DNA from: JARYGU01 sp033795365
GTDB lineage: Bacteria > Pseudomonadota > Alphaproteobacteria > Rhizobiales > Rhizobiaceae
Assembly: GCA_033795365.1 (NCBI GenBank)
Contig: JARYGU010000003.1
Coordinates: forward strand, 372,001-436,000
Direction of reading: 5' to 3'
DNA length: 64,000 nucleotides
Made by a program: the position numbers and the translations under genes. The notes under the pieces are model-generated. The model was given only the letters and a program-made list of their open reading frames with translations. It did no database searches and was not told the origin of the DNA. Below are positions 42,966 to 51,525 of this stretch, one piece after another. Every line of letters starts with the position of its first letter. Within the stretch, counting starts at the first letter, position 1.

Positions 42966-43873
42966 TCCGCCCGCCGAACATACCCGAAGGCGTTGCGCCG
43001 TCGGTCATTTGCCTCGGGCTGTCCGCGCTCGATCGCATTTGGCGGGTGGAGATACCGTTTTCCGGCGGCAGCGAGAAAATCCGCGCCGGCCAGCACCTGA
43101 CCGAACCCGGCGGTATGGCGGCAAATGCCGCGGTGACGGTCGCCCGGCTTGGCGGTGTGGCGTCCTTCTGGGGCAGGGCCGGCGACGATGAGGCGGGGCG
43201 CCTCATGGTGGAGGATTTTGCCGCCGAAGGCGTCGATACCAGCCAGTTTCGCCTCTTCGAGGGTGGGGCCTCCTCCGTTTCGGGCGTCATCGTCGATGCA
43301 CGCGGCGAGCGCCAGATCGTCAATTTCCGCGGCCACTATCCGACAGATCCCACCTGGTTGCCGCTCGCCGGCCTTTCTGTCGACTGCGTTCTGGCGGATC
43401 CGCGCTGGCCGGAGGGTGCGCAGGCGCTTTTCAGCGCAGCGCGGCGCCAGGGCATTCCGACGGTTCTCGATGGCGATGTTGCCGACACCAATATCTTCGA
43501 GCGCCTGCTTCCGTTGACCGACCACGCCATCTTCTCCGAGCCCGGCCTTCACAGCTTTGGCGGAGAAGACGTGGACGCGGCGCTGGCGCGGGCGGCGGGC
43601 TTCGGCTGCCGGATGGTCGCTGTCACCCGCGGTGGCGATGGCCTCCTCTGGCTGGACCGTTCCGGCAAGCACCATATGCCGGCCCCGGCCGTCCAAGCCG
43701 TCGATACGACCGCCGCGGGCGACGTCTTCCACGGCGCCTATGCCTTCGCGATCGGCGCGAGCCTCGGCATTGCCGATGCGCTCGGCTTCGCCAGCTCCGT
43801 CGCCGCTTTGAAATGCACACGGCCAGGCGGCCGCGCCGCTATCCCCTCCCTCGACGATCTGAAGTCATCCTGA
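42962..43873 (+). CDS. PfkB-family carbohydrate kinase
   Basis: This 303-residue ribokinase-like kinase shows PSVICLGLSALDRIWRVEIP at the N-terminus, EPGGMAANAAVTVARLGG in the substrate loop, and VDTTAAGDVFHGAYAFAIG with the catalytic Asp of the anion-hole motif. Family members phosphorylate fructose, tagatose, deoxysulfofructose and others. Directly upstream of a LacD/YihT-type aldolase, it probably makes a ketose-1-phosphate. Confidence 0.87.
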   Translation: MIRPPNIPEGVAPSVICLGLSALDRIWRVEIPFSGGSEKIRAGQHLTEPGGMAANAAVTVARLGGVASFWGRAGDDEAGRLMVEDFAAEGVDTSQFRLFEGGASSVSGVIVDARGERQIVNFRGHYPTDPTWLPLAGLSVDCVLADPRWPEGAQALFSAARRQGIPTVLDGDVADTNIFERLLPLTDHAIFSEPGLHSFGGEDVDAALARAAGFGCRMVAVTRGGDGLLWLDRSGKHHMPAPAVQAVDTTAAGDVFHGAYAFAIGASLGIADALGFASSVAALKCTRPGGRAAIPSLDDLKSS

Positions 43874-43884
43874 AAGGAAACGTC

Positions 43885-44931
43885 ATGCTCACCCTTGGTA
43901 AAACCCGCGGTCTCGCCCGTCTCGCAAACAAGGACGGCCACTTCTGCATGGTGGCGCTCGACCAGCGCCCGCCGCTTTTCGAAGCCATCGCCGCAGCGCG
44001 CGGTATCGACAAGTCGAGCGTCTCCTTCTCCGACGTGATCACCGCAAAGCGGCTTCTGGTCGAGAACCTCGCCCCGCATTGCAGTTCCATGCTGTTCGAT
44101 CCCAACTATGCCATTCCTGCCGCCATCGACGTGCTGCCGCCGGAATGCGGACTGATCGTCACGCTGGAAGATCACCGTACGGAGGAAACCGAGGGTGGAC
44201 GCAAGTCCAAAGTCATCGCCGACTGGAGCGTGGAGAAGATCCGCCGCCTCGGCGGCGATGCGGTCAAGGTGCTTGCATGGTATCGGCCGGACGCTTCGGC
44301 CGACGTGCTCGAGCACCAGAAGGCGTTCGTGCGTAAGATCGGCGAGGATTGCCGCCGCCATGACATCGCCTATGTGCTTGAGCTGCTCGTATTTCCGTTC
44401 CTCGGCAGCGCGGGCCACACGGCCGACTATGTCGAGTCGCCGACCAAGTTGCCGGAACTCGTGATCGAGAGCGTGCGCGAATTTGCAAAACCCGAATACG
44501 GCGTCGACCTCCTGAAGCTCGAAAGCCCGCTTGCCGCAAACAGCCTGCCGGCGCGCGACGGCAGCGAAGCCGCCCTTGCCGCCCAGCGGGAGTTCGATGC
44601 GATCGGCAGGATCTGCGCCGATGCGGGCATTCCGTGGGTACTGCTTTCGGGCGGCGCTGCGACGGAGAAGTTCGAGCGCGTGCTCGACTACGCCTATGCC
44701 GCAGGCGCCGGCGGCTTCCTGGCCGGCCGCACGATCTGGCTCAATGCGATCCGTTCGCATTTCCCCGATACCGATGCCGTCGGCAAGGCTTTGGCGGATG
44801 AAGGCGTCGCTGTGGTGGAGCGCCTGAGTGCGCTCACCGCCGCCAAGGCCCCGCGATGGATCCCGCCTGCTCCGGCCTTCCAGGAAATCCGCAACGAAGG
44901 CGACTTCGCCAGCAGCTATGCCGCTGCCTGA
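43885..44931 (+). CDS. LacD/YihT-type class I aldolase
   Basis: This 348-residue TIM-barrel aldolase has CMVALDQRPPLFEAI (LacD/YihT start region), SSMLFDPNYAIPAAI, AVKVLAWYRPD, and the Schiff-base lysine in VDLLKLESPLAA. Its C-terminal phosphate region is PWVLLSGGAATEKF, then GAGGFLAGRTIW. The N-half resembles tagatose-1,6-bisphosphate aldolase LacD; the GFLAGR end resembles sulfofructose-1-phosphate aldolase YihT. It should cleave a ketose phosphate to dihydroxyacetone phosphate plus an aldehyde. Confidence 0.8.
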   Translation: MLTLGKTRGLARLANKDGHFCMVALDQRPPLFEAIAAARGIDKSSVSFSDVITAKRLLVENLAPHCSSMLFDPNYAIPAAIDVLPPECGLIVTLEDHRTEETEGGRKSKVIADWSVEKIRRLGGDAVKVLAWYRPDASADVLEHQKAFVRKIGEDCRRHDIAYVLELLVFPFLGSAGHTADYVESPTKLPELVIESVREFAKPEYGVDLLKLESPLAANSLPARDGSEAALAAQREFDAIGRICADAGIPWVLLSGGAATEKFERVLDYAYAAGAGGFLAGRTIWLNAIRSHFPDTDAVGKALADEGVAVVERLSALTAAKAPRWIPPAPAFQEIRNEGDFASSYAAA

Positions 44932-44957
44932 GTAAACCACTGACGGAAGGAATGATC

Positions 44958-46436
44958 ATGGACGATCGATCGATGCGGCCGATTGCTGCCCTGAAGGACC
45001 GATCCCTGCTGACCGACAAGGCCTATGTGGGCGGACGCTGGCTGGATGCGGACGGCGGCAGGACCATCACGGTCACGGATCCGTTCGACGGATCGGTCAT
45101 CGCGCGTGTGCCGGATCTCGGCGTGGATGTAGTTCGCCAGGCGATCGACGCGGCGGCCGTCGCGCAGGTCGAATGGGCGCGGCGGCCCGCCAAGGAACGG
45201 GCCGCCGTTCTCAGGCGCTGGTACGAACTCATCATCGAGAATGCCGACGATCTAGCGCAGATACTGACCGCTGAGCAGGGCAAACCCCTCGGCGAAGCGC
45301 GGGGCGAGATCATTTCCAATGCCGCCTATCTCGAATGGTTCGGGGAGGAGGCGAAGCGCATCGACGGCGACATTCTTCCCGGCCCGAACCGGAACCAGCG
45401 CATCATGGTGCTCAAGCAGCCCGTCGGCGTCTGCGCGGCCATCACGCCCTGGAACTTCCCGAACGGGATGATCACGCGAAAGGCCGGCCCGGCGCTTGCG
45501 GCCGGATGCACGATGGTGCTGAAGCCTGCGGCCCAGACGCCGCTTTCGGCCTTTGCGCTCGCCGTCCTGGCGGAGCGTGCTGGCGTGCCGGCGGGCGTCT
45601 TCTCGGTTGTTACCGGCGAGGCGCGCCCGATCGGCATGGAATTCTGCCACAACCCGAAGATCGCGAAGATCACCTTCACCGGCTCGACCAGTGTGGGGCG
45701 CTGGCTGATGAAGGAGGCGGCAGACGGCATCAAACGCCTCTCGCTCGAACTTGGCGGCAACGCGCCCTTTATCGTTTTCGACGACGCCGACATCGATGCG
45801 GCGGTCGAGGGCGCGATGATCTCCAAGTTCCGCAATGCCGGCCAGACCTGCGTGTGCGCAAACCGCATCTATGTCCAGGAGAGCGTTGCGGATGCCTTTA
45901 CGGCGAAGCTTATAGAGAAGGTCTCGGCGATCACGCTCGGCCGCGGCACGGAAGCGGGGGTCAGCCAGGGGCCGCTGATCGACGACAAGGCCGTAGCCAA
46001 GATGGAGGAGCACATCAGCGATGCGCTCGCCAAGGGCGGCAGGATTCTTGCCGGCGGCAAGCGCAGCGCGCTGGGCGGCACCTTCTTCGAGCCGACCGTC
46101 ATGAGCGGCATCACGCAGGATATGAAAGTCGCGAAGGAGGAGACCTTCGCACCGCTCGCTCCGGTTATCACCTTCCGCGACGAAGACGAGGTCATCGCCA
46201 TGGCCAACGACAGTGAATTCGGGCTCGCCTCCTATTTCTATGCGCGCGATCTCGGCCGCGTCTGGCGGGTCGCCGAGGCGCTGGAGGCGGGCATGGTCGG
46301 TGTCAACACGGGCATGCTTGCCAACGAGATGGCGCCTTTCGGCGGCGTCAAGCAATCGGGCATGGGGCGTGAAGGCTCCTCCTACGGTATCGAGGGCTTC
46401 CTCGAACTGAAATATGTCGCCGTGGCAGGCATTTGA
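44958..46436 (+). CDS. Aldehyde dehydrogenase (GabD/SlaB-like)
   Basis: This 492-residue NAD(P) aldehyde dehydrogenase has ITPWNFPNGMITRKAGPALA, KITFTGSTSVGRWLMKEAAD, catalytic Glu in LSLELGGNAPFIVFDDADID and catalytic Cys in NAGQTCVCANRIYVQ. It is closest in appearance to succinate-semialdehyde dehydrogenases, a group that also contains sulfolactaldehyde dehydrogenases. Following the aldolase, it would oxidise the three-carbon aldehyde product to an acid. ATG 44958 is 6 bases after AAGGA. Confidence 0.88.
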   Translation: MDDRSMRPIAALKDRSLLTDKAYVGGRWLDADGGRTITVTDPFDGSVIARVPDLGVDVVRQAIDAAAVAQVEWARRPAKERAAVLRRWYELIIENADDLAQILTAEQGKPLGEARGEIISNAAYLEWFGEEAKRIDGDILPGPNRNQRIMVLKQPVGVCAAITPWNFPNGMITRKAGPALAAGCTMVLKPAAQTPLSAFALAVLAERAGVPAGVFSVVTGEARPIGMEFCHNPKIAKITFTGSTSVGRWLMKEAADGIKRLSLELGGNAPFIVFDDADIDAAVEGAMISKFRNAGQTCVCANRIYVQESVADAFTAKLIEKVSAITLGRGTEAGVSQGPLIDDKAVAKMEEHISDALAKGGRILAGGKRSALGGTFFEPTVMSGITQDMKVAKEETFAPLAPVITFRDEDEVIAMANDSEFGLASYFYARDLGRVWRVAEALEAGMVGVNTGMLANEMAPFGGVKQSGMGREGSSYGIEGFLELKYVAVAGI

Positions 46437-46444
46437 GGAGCGAG

Positions 46445-47179
46445 ATGGAAGATCCTTTTGCCTTTCCGCCCGGTTTCCGCGTCGTTGTCGTCGGCGGCGC
46501 GGGAGATATCGGCTCTGCGATTGCCGCGCTGTTTCACGCGCACGGCGCAAAGGTCACGGCCACCGGCCACGACCGCTCCGCGCTTGCCCGCTCGCCTCTG
46601 TCGAGCCTTCCGGCGGTCGACCTCGACATCCTGGATGTCACCTCCGACGCAGCGGTGGAGGCATTCGCTGCACGCTTCGAGCAGGTGGATGCACTCGTCA
46701 ACTGCGCGGGCATTCTCGTCCGTGACGAGGAATTCCGGATAGAGACCTTTCAGCGCGTGCTTGACGTCAACCTGACGGGTACCTTCCGGACCTCCATGGC
46801 CTTTCGCGCACATCTTGCCGCAAGCGGCGGCTCGATCGTCAACATCGCCTCCATGAACGCCTTTGCCGCATTGCCCCGGCTTCCCACCTATTGCGCCAGC
46901 AAGGGCGGCGTCGTCATGCTGACGAAGGCGCTGGCACTCGCCTGGGCCGAAGAGGGGATCCGCGTCAACGCGGTTGCGCCTGGCTACATCGAGACGGCGA
47001 TCAACACCGAAGGACGTAAGGACATCGCGCACCGCGACCGGATCACCGCGCGCACCGCACTGAAACGCTGGGGCCAGCCGGACGAAGTGGCGGGCGCCGT
47101 CGTCTTTCTCACCATGCCGGCCGCGCGCTATGCCACCGGCACGGTCTATGCCGTCGATGGCGGCTTCCTCGCGGGGTGA
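46445..47179 (+). CDS. SDR-family oxidoreductase
   Basis: This 244-residue short-chain dehydrogenase has VVVVGGAGDIGSAIAALFHA as the cofactor loop, LVNCAGILV, IVNIASMNAFAALPRLPTYC, ASKGGVVM and AVDGGFLAG at the end. GAGGAG lies upstream of ATG 46445. A sugar-dehydrogenase role, such as oxidising an aldose to the lactone, would match the enolase-superfamily enzyme after it. Confidence 0.87.
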   Translation: MEDPFAFPPGFRVVVVGGAGDIGSAIAALFHAHGAKVTATGHDRSALARSPLSSLPAVDLDILDVTSDAAVEAFAARFEQVDALVNCAGILVRDEEFRIETFQRVLDVNLTGTFRTSMAFRAHLAASGGSIVNIASMNAFAALPRLPTYCASKGGVVMLTKALALAWAEEGIRVNAVAPGYIETAINTEGRKDIAHRDRITARTALKRWGQPDEVAGAVVFLTMPAARYATGTVYAVDGGFLAG

Positions 47180-47186
47180 GAGCGCA

Positions 47187-48350
47187 ATGAGCAAGGCCTC
47201 CAGTTCCTGTGTGATCAGGTCCGTCCAGGCACATGTTTTCCGCGTGCCGCTGGAAAAGCCCGTTTCGACGTCCTTCGGCACGATGAGAGACCGGCCGGCC
47301 GTGCTGGTGCGGCTGGAGGACGACGTGGGGCTGGTCGGCTGGGGGGAGATCTGGTGCAACTGGCCGGGATGCGGCGCGGAGCACCGCGCCCGCCTGCTCG
47401 TCTCGGACATCGCGCCGCGCATTCTCGGCAGGCCGTTGCCGGATTCGGCGGAGCTTTGGAAAGAACTGACTGCGGCAACGCATGTACTCGTGCTGCAGAC
47501 CGGGGAGATCGGCCCCTATGCCCAGGTCATCGCCGGTTTCGACATGGCCTATTGGGATCTCTTTTCCCGCCGCCGCGGCGTCCAGCTTGCCGCGGCGCTA
47601 TTGCCGGATGCGGCAGGGGCGGTCCGCGCCTATGCTAGCGGCATCCATATTCGCGATGCCGAAGCGATGGTGGCGCAGTCGCGCGCGGCTGGTTACCGCG
47701 ATTTCAAGGTAAAGGTCGGTTTCGACCTCGATCGTGATCTGGCGCTGATCCGCGCGCTGTTCGAAAACTTGCAGCCGGGCGAGACGCTTTACGCCGACGC
47801 CAACCAGGCATTTGCCCCCGATGCAGCGCGCGCCTTCCTGCTGGCAACTGCCGATCTCGGGCTTGGCTGGATAGAGGAGCCGGTGCGCGTCGATGCCGGC
47901 CCTGCCGTTTGGGGCGAGCTTGCGCGGCTAACCGCTACGCCGCTGGCCGGCGGGGAAAACCTTGTCGGCCTGCGTGCCTTCCGGTCCGCGATCGGTGCCG
48001 GCCATCATTCCGTCATCCAGCCGGATGCGGCAAAATGGGGTGGACCGACGGGATGTCGCGCGGTAGCCCGAGCAGCGATCGCCGCCGGCCGACGCTATTG
48101 CCCGCATTTCCTTGGCGCGGGAATCGGCCTTGCGGCCTCGGCCCATATCCTGGCGGCTGCTGGCGGGGACGGCCTGCTCGAAGTCGACGTCAATCCGAAC
48201 CCGCTGCGCGACGCCGTCACGCCGGCATGGCCTGTGGTGAACAAGGGCGTCATCGGGCTCCCGGACGGGCCGGGCCTCGGTGTCGTGCCGGACATGGATC
48301 GGCTCGAAGCCTTTCGGGTCCTCGACCTGGCATCCGGCGCTGCGGCATGA
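47187..48350 (+). CDS. Enolase-superfamily enzyme (mandelate racemase/muconate lactonizing group)
   Basis: This 387-residue enzyme has catalytic KxK in YRDFKVKVGFD, metal ligands in YADANQAF, IEEPV and GGENLVG, and His/Asp in IQPDAAKWGG and CPHFLGAGIGLAA, which fits the mandelate racemase subgroup. Such enzymes dehydrate sugar acids or epimerise/lactonise carboxylates through an enolate. It may handle a sugar acid made by the preceding SDR. Its stop overlaps the exporter start (ATGA). Confidence 0.85.
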   Translation: MSKASSSCVIRSVQAHVFRVPLEKPVSTSFGTMRDRPAVLVRLEDDVGLVGWGEIWCNWPGCGAEHRARLLVSDIAPRILGRPLPDSAELWKELTAATHVLVLQTGEIGPYAQVIAGFDMAYWDLFSRRRGVQLAAALLPDAAGAVRAYASGIHIRDAEAMVAQSRAAGYRDFKVKVGFDLDRDLALIRALFENLQPGETLYADANQAFAPDAARAFLLATADLGLGWIEEPVRVDAGPAVWGELARLTATPLAGGENLVGLRAFRSAIGAGHHSVIQPDAAKWGGPTGCRAVARAAIAAGRRYCPHFLGAGIGLAASAHILAAAGGDGLLEVDVNPNPLRDAVTPAWPVVNKGVIGLPDGPGLGVVPDMDRLEAFRVLDLASGAAA

Positions 48351-49123
48351 TCGGTGCATCCGACTTCGTCGTCTTTGCCGCGCTTGCCTTCGTCGCAGCC
48401 TATGTGCAGACCCTGACGGGCTTTGCTTTCGGTCTCTTGCTGATGGGGGCGTTGGCGCTCACGGGCCTTATTCCACTGCCGGAGGCGGCAATCGTCGTCA
48501 GCTTGCTGACGCTTGCCAACGCCACGGTGGTGCTGGCGAGAGGCTGGCAGGACATCGCCACAATGCCGTTTCTTCTGTCGCTCGCCGGTGCCCTGCCCAT
48601 GATCGTCGCCGGATACGGTTTGCTGACGTTTCTGGCAGCGTCTTCGCTTTCGGTGCTGCGTCTCATTCTCGGTCTCGCCATCATCGTGTCGAGCCTCCAG
48701 TTGATCCGGACGCCGTCGCCGCTGGCGAAACAGTCGGACGGGCCAGTTTTTGTGTTATTCGGTGCACTTGGCGGCCTGATGGGAGGGCTCTTCTCCACGG
48801 CAGGGCCGCCGTTGGTCTTCCAGTTCTACCGCCAGCCCCTGCCATACCGGGTGGTTCGCGAGACGCTTGTAGCGATATTTTCGCTCAACTCCCTATTCCG
48901 GCTCGGCCTTGTCGTGGCACACGACGACTGGCAGGCTCACGCGCTTCTCTGGACATCTGCAGGGTTGCCGGCTGTCCTGGTTTCGACCTATCTGGCACGT
49001 CGCTGGCCTCCGGCGCTCTCGCCAAGCACCCTGCGTTTCGTAGCATTCACGTTGCTGCTGCTATCTGGTATTTCTTTGGTCACACCCGTGGTCTTGGGGT
49101 ATGTTCAGCCTGGAATGGAGTGA
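48347..49123 (+). CDS. TauE/SafE-family anion exporter
   Basis: This 258-residue membrane protein of about eight helices has two-fold repeated halves (YVQTLTGFAFGLLLMGALAL in the first; GALGGLMGGLFSTAGPPLVF in the second), the hallmark of TauE/SafE. The family exports sulfite, sulfonates such as sulfolactate or sulfoacetate, and some other organic anions. As last gene of a sugar catabolic operon, coupled by ATGA, it may expel the acid end product. A longer frame from 47909 overlaps the upstream gene and is not the real start. Confidence 0.85.
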   Translation: MIGASDFVVFAALAFVAAYVQTLTGFAFGLLLMGALALTGLIPLPEAAIVVSLLTLANATVVLARGWQDIATMPFLLSLAGALPMIVAGYGLLTFLAASSLSVLRLILGLAIIVSSLQLIRTPSPLAKQSDGPVFVLFGALGGLMGGLFSTAGPPLVFQFYRQPLPYRVVRETLVAIFSLNSLFRLGLVVAHDDWQAHALLWTSAGLPAVLVSTYLARRWPPALSPSTLRFVAFTLLLLSGISLVTPVVLGYVQPGME

Positions 49124-49789
49124 AGGACACTCCTCTATGTCCGTGCCACTAGGAATAGCGATCCCAATTTTGCTGGCATCGTGCGCGGGAACGACTCTGA
49201 ACGACATCACACCGCGCGTGGTCGCGAAGATCAAAGCGGTGTGGAATTCTTATAACAACGGTTCGCTCCGGGAGTTTTATCTCCCCGGGCCCGCTATGGT
49301 CACCCTGATCTATGGAGTAACTATAAGACCACTCTTGCCGCAACGGCCGCAGGAAAGCTTCTGCAATCCACCCTCCACGCTGCTCCGGCGCTGCGGATGC
49401 GGTCCGGTCAAGCTCGACGGCTCGAGCTTTCCGTCACCCCTCTTCGCGACTCTCACCGAAGTCGAAGGCGAAGATCGTGCTACCAATTGATCTGGTCCCG
49501 CCCGACCTGGGACTGAGATCACACGGAGCCCGCCAAGCAGGGCTTTCCCTTGCCGATGGAGCCGGGACAGGCAGTCGTGCTGATTGCCGCGCACTCGCAG
49601 CTATGCCTCGATGTGCCGAGGCGAGTTATGAAGCCCGCTCGGTGTATAGAGGACAGCGCGTTGCAAATGGGATCTGAAAATCCGGTCTCTTCGAGCTTGG
49701 GTTAACCTCCTGATTTGCTTGGCGATGTTGCGCTCCAGCTGACTGATGCATTCAAAAGCAAACCGGGATGTACGAGCACGTAGCGATTT
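49124..49789. other. About 670 bp without a recognisable gene
   Basis: Short frames on both strands lack recognisable domains. A weak hairpin (GGGAG-TTTTAT-CTCCC, 49270-49285) may end the exporter transcript. Composition resembles decayed coding sequence. Confidence 0.4.
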
Positions 49790-50773
49790 TCAAGCTTTCT
49801 GGTCGGATCCTTCGAGGATAAGCCGGGCGGTGTTTTCATCCGTGATCAATCCATTGGCGAGCCGGCCGGTCATTGCCGCGATAATCGCCGGCGCGCGATT
49901 GCTACCGGATCCGACGATGATGGTCGGCCGTTCAGAGGATGGCGACAGGGAAAACGAAGTCAGCCGCGCGTGGTAGTTGGCGTTCGCCCGTCGCCCCTTC
50001 GCGTCTATGGCACTACCGAGCAGTTCGCCGACAGCGCCGCAATCCATGGCTTGACCAGTCTCCGCCGCCGTAATGAAGCCGTCCATGTAAAGGGAGGCTT
50101 CCGGACCCCAGTAGCCGATCCCCATCATCAGGATGCTTGCCTCTTCGACTAGCGCCTGGAGGTTGCGATAGCCAGGCTGCCCCTGGAGAACCTCCCGCTC
50201 CTCGATGGAATTGGTAACGACCGGCATCGGCAGCGGATAGCATTGCGCGTTGATGCGCTCTGAAAGCCATGTGACGACATCATAATGGCTGGCTCGGCCG
50301 TCGCGCGTCAGGTTGCCCATCAATGATACGCATTTGTGCTGCGGGCGGTTCATCGGCCTCAGGCGGCGGGAGACTTCCCGCATTGCCTTCCCGTTGCCGA
50401 TCGCGATCGTCAACGGCGCCTTCTGCTGGAGCAGAGTTTCGAGATAGAGCGCCGCCAGAAGACCGACCGCCGGAATATCCTCTATATTGCCGAATTCATT
50501 GATGGCGATTTCGCAATATTGCAGGTCGAAGCGCTCCTTCATCCGCTCGGCCAGCTCGATGCATTCGCTCATCGGATGTACAAGCTGGAAGCGGATTAGC
50601 CGCTCGCTCTGCGCGAGGGCGATCAGCCGCTGCACGATCTGGCGCGAAACGCCCAGTTCGGCCGCGATCTGATCCTGCGTCCGGCTCTTTTCATAATAGA
50701 GCCATGCGGCTCTCGCGGCGAGGTCCAACCGGCGGTCGCCATTGACCTCGCCCTTATCTCCCGTCGCACTCAT
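49790..50773 (-). CDS. SorC-type sugar-binding transcriptional regulator
   Basis: This 327-residue regulator has the helix-turn-helix KSRTQDQIAAELGVSRQIVQ (about residues 29-48) and a SorC-type effector domain (LTIAIGNGKAMREVSRRLRP; ILMMGIGYWGP; PTIIVGSGSNRAPAIIAAMT). It is the last gene of the minus-strand operon that begins with the binding protein at 56228, so it is co-transcribed with its likely targets. The promoter of that operon has the CGATCAAATGATCG site. Confidence 0.9.
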   Translation of the reverse strand: MSATGDKGEVNGDRRLDLAARAAWLYYEKSRTQDQIAAELGVSRQIVQRLIALAQSERLIRFQLVHPMSECIELAERMKERFDLQYCEIAINEFGNIEDIPAVGLLAALYLETLLQQKAPLTIAIGNGKAMREVSRRLRPMNRPQHKCVSLMGNLTRDGRASHYDVVTWLSERINAQCYPLPMPVVTNSIEEREVLQGQPGYRNLQALVEEASILMMGIGYWGPEASLYMDGFITAAETGQAMDCGAVGELLGSAIDAKGRRANANYHARLTSFSLSPSSERPTIIVGSGSNRAPAIIAAMTGRLANGLITDENTARLILEGSDQKA

Positions 50774-50794
50774 GCAGATCGCCTCGGCATTCCG

Positions 50795-51508
50795 TCACAA
50801 TTTCAAAAGGCGGGCGATATTGCCGCCGACAATGCTGGCATAGCCCTCACGGTTACTCGTGGCACGTTCCATTTTCTTGAATTCCCATTCGTAATCGACA
50901 AAGGGCGAATCCGTGCCCCAGATGACTTTCTCAGGCCCCAGTTCACGCACCGCTGTCTGAATCTCGAAAATAGGCGCGCGAGAAGTTTCGAGATAGAGGT
51001 TCGGGAATTGTTTTGCGAAGGAAATAGCCTGATCTACCGACCAAAAAAATCCCATATGCGCCATCAGCAACGGAACGTTGGGAAAACGCCCCGCCATGAG
51101 CGCGAATTCCGGCGGACTGTTGTAGAGATCACTGGCGCCGTGGACGATCACTGGAATGCCCAGTTCATCGGCCACCTTGAAGACGGGATCGACAAGAACG
51201 GGATCAGAAAGATGATAGCCGTTGATTGTCGGATGCAATTTCAGGCCCTTGAAACCCCAGGCGGTGACGCAGCGGCGCACCTCGTCCGCCGCATCGGGCT
51301 GCCAGGGATTGACCGCGCAGAAGGGGATGAGGCGGTCGGGAAACTGGTCGAAGGCTTCCTTGATAGGATCATTGGTGAAATTGCCCTCGACGAATGGGAA
51401 CACCACCGCTTTATCGACGCCGACGGCATCGATTTTCGCCACCAGATCGGCACCGGTCTGGGCGGCGCCCGAGCGGATTCCCAGATGGTTATGTGCATCT
51501 ATGATCAT
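50795..51508 (-). CDS. Amidohydrolase-family metal-dependent hydrolase (TIM barrel)
   Basis: This 237-residue hydrolase or decarboxylase has the HxH motif IIDAHNHLGI at the N-terminus, LKLHPTINGYHLSD, IPVIVHGASDL, PLLMAHMGFF and the final Asp in IWGTDSPFVDYEW. This is the amidohydrolase_2 pattern. The family hydrolyses lactones or decarboxylates acids. GGAGG is 5 bases upstream of ATG 51508. Located between a permease and the SorC regulator, it should act on the imported compound, perhaps as a lactonase. The substrate is unknown. Confidence 0.8.
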   Translation of the reverse strand: MIIDAHNHLGIRSGAAQTGADLVAKIDAVGVDKAVVFPFVEGNFTNDPIKEAFDQFPDRLIPFCAVNPWQPDAADEVRRCVTAWGFKGLKLHPTINGYHLSDPVLVDPVFKVADELGIPVIVHGASDLYNSPPEFALMAGRFPNVPLLMAHMGFFWSVDQAISFAKQFPNLYLETSRAPIFEIQTAVRELGPEKVIWGTDSPFVDYEWEFKKMERATSNREGYASIVGGNIARLLKL

Positions 51509-51525
51509 TACTTCCTCCGTGAACA

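Noticed and set aside
42554..43732. 392-residue minus-strand frame opposite ATPase and kinase genes
   Set aside because: It is shadow composition with no homology, and the plus-strand genes have full motif sets.
49101..49490. 129-residue frame after the TauE/SafE gene
   Set aside because: Despite a possible lipoprotein-like start (LLASCAG), the rest lacks a fold, has odd composition and overlaps the exporter's end. Not enough support for a gene.
49540..49675. Segment reading VVLIAAHSQLCLDVP, vaguely like a ricin-type lectin repeat
   Set aside because: There is only one short match, no QxW motif, no start and stops nearby. Chance is the simpler explanation.
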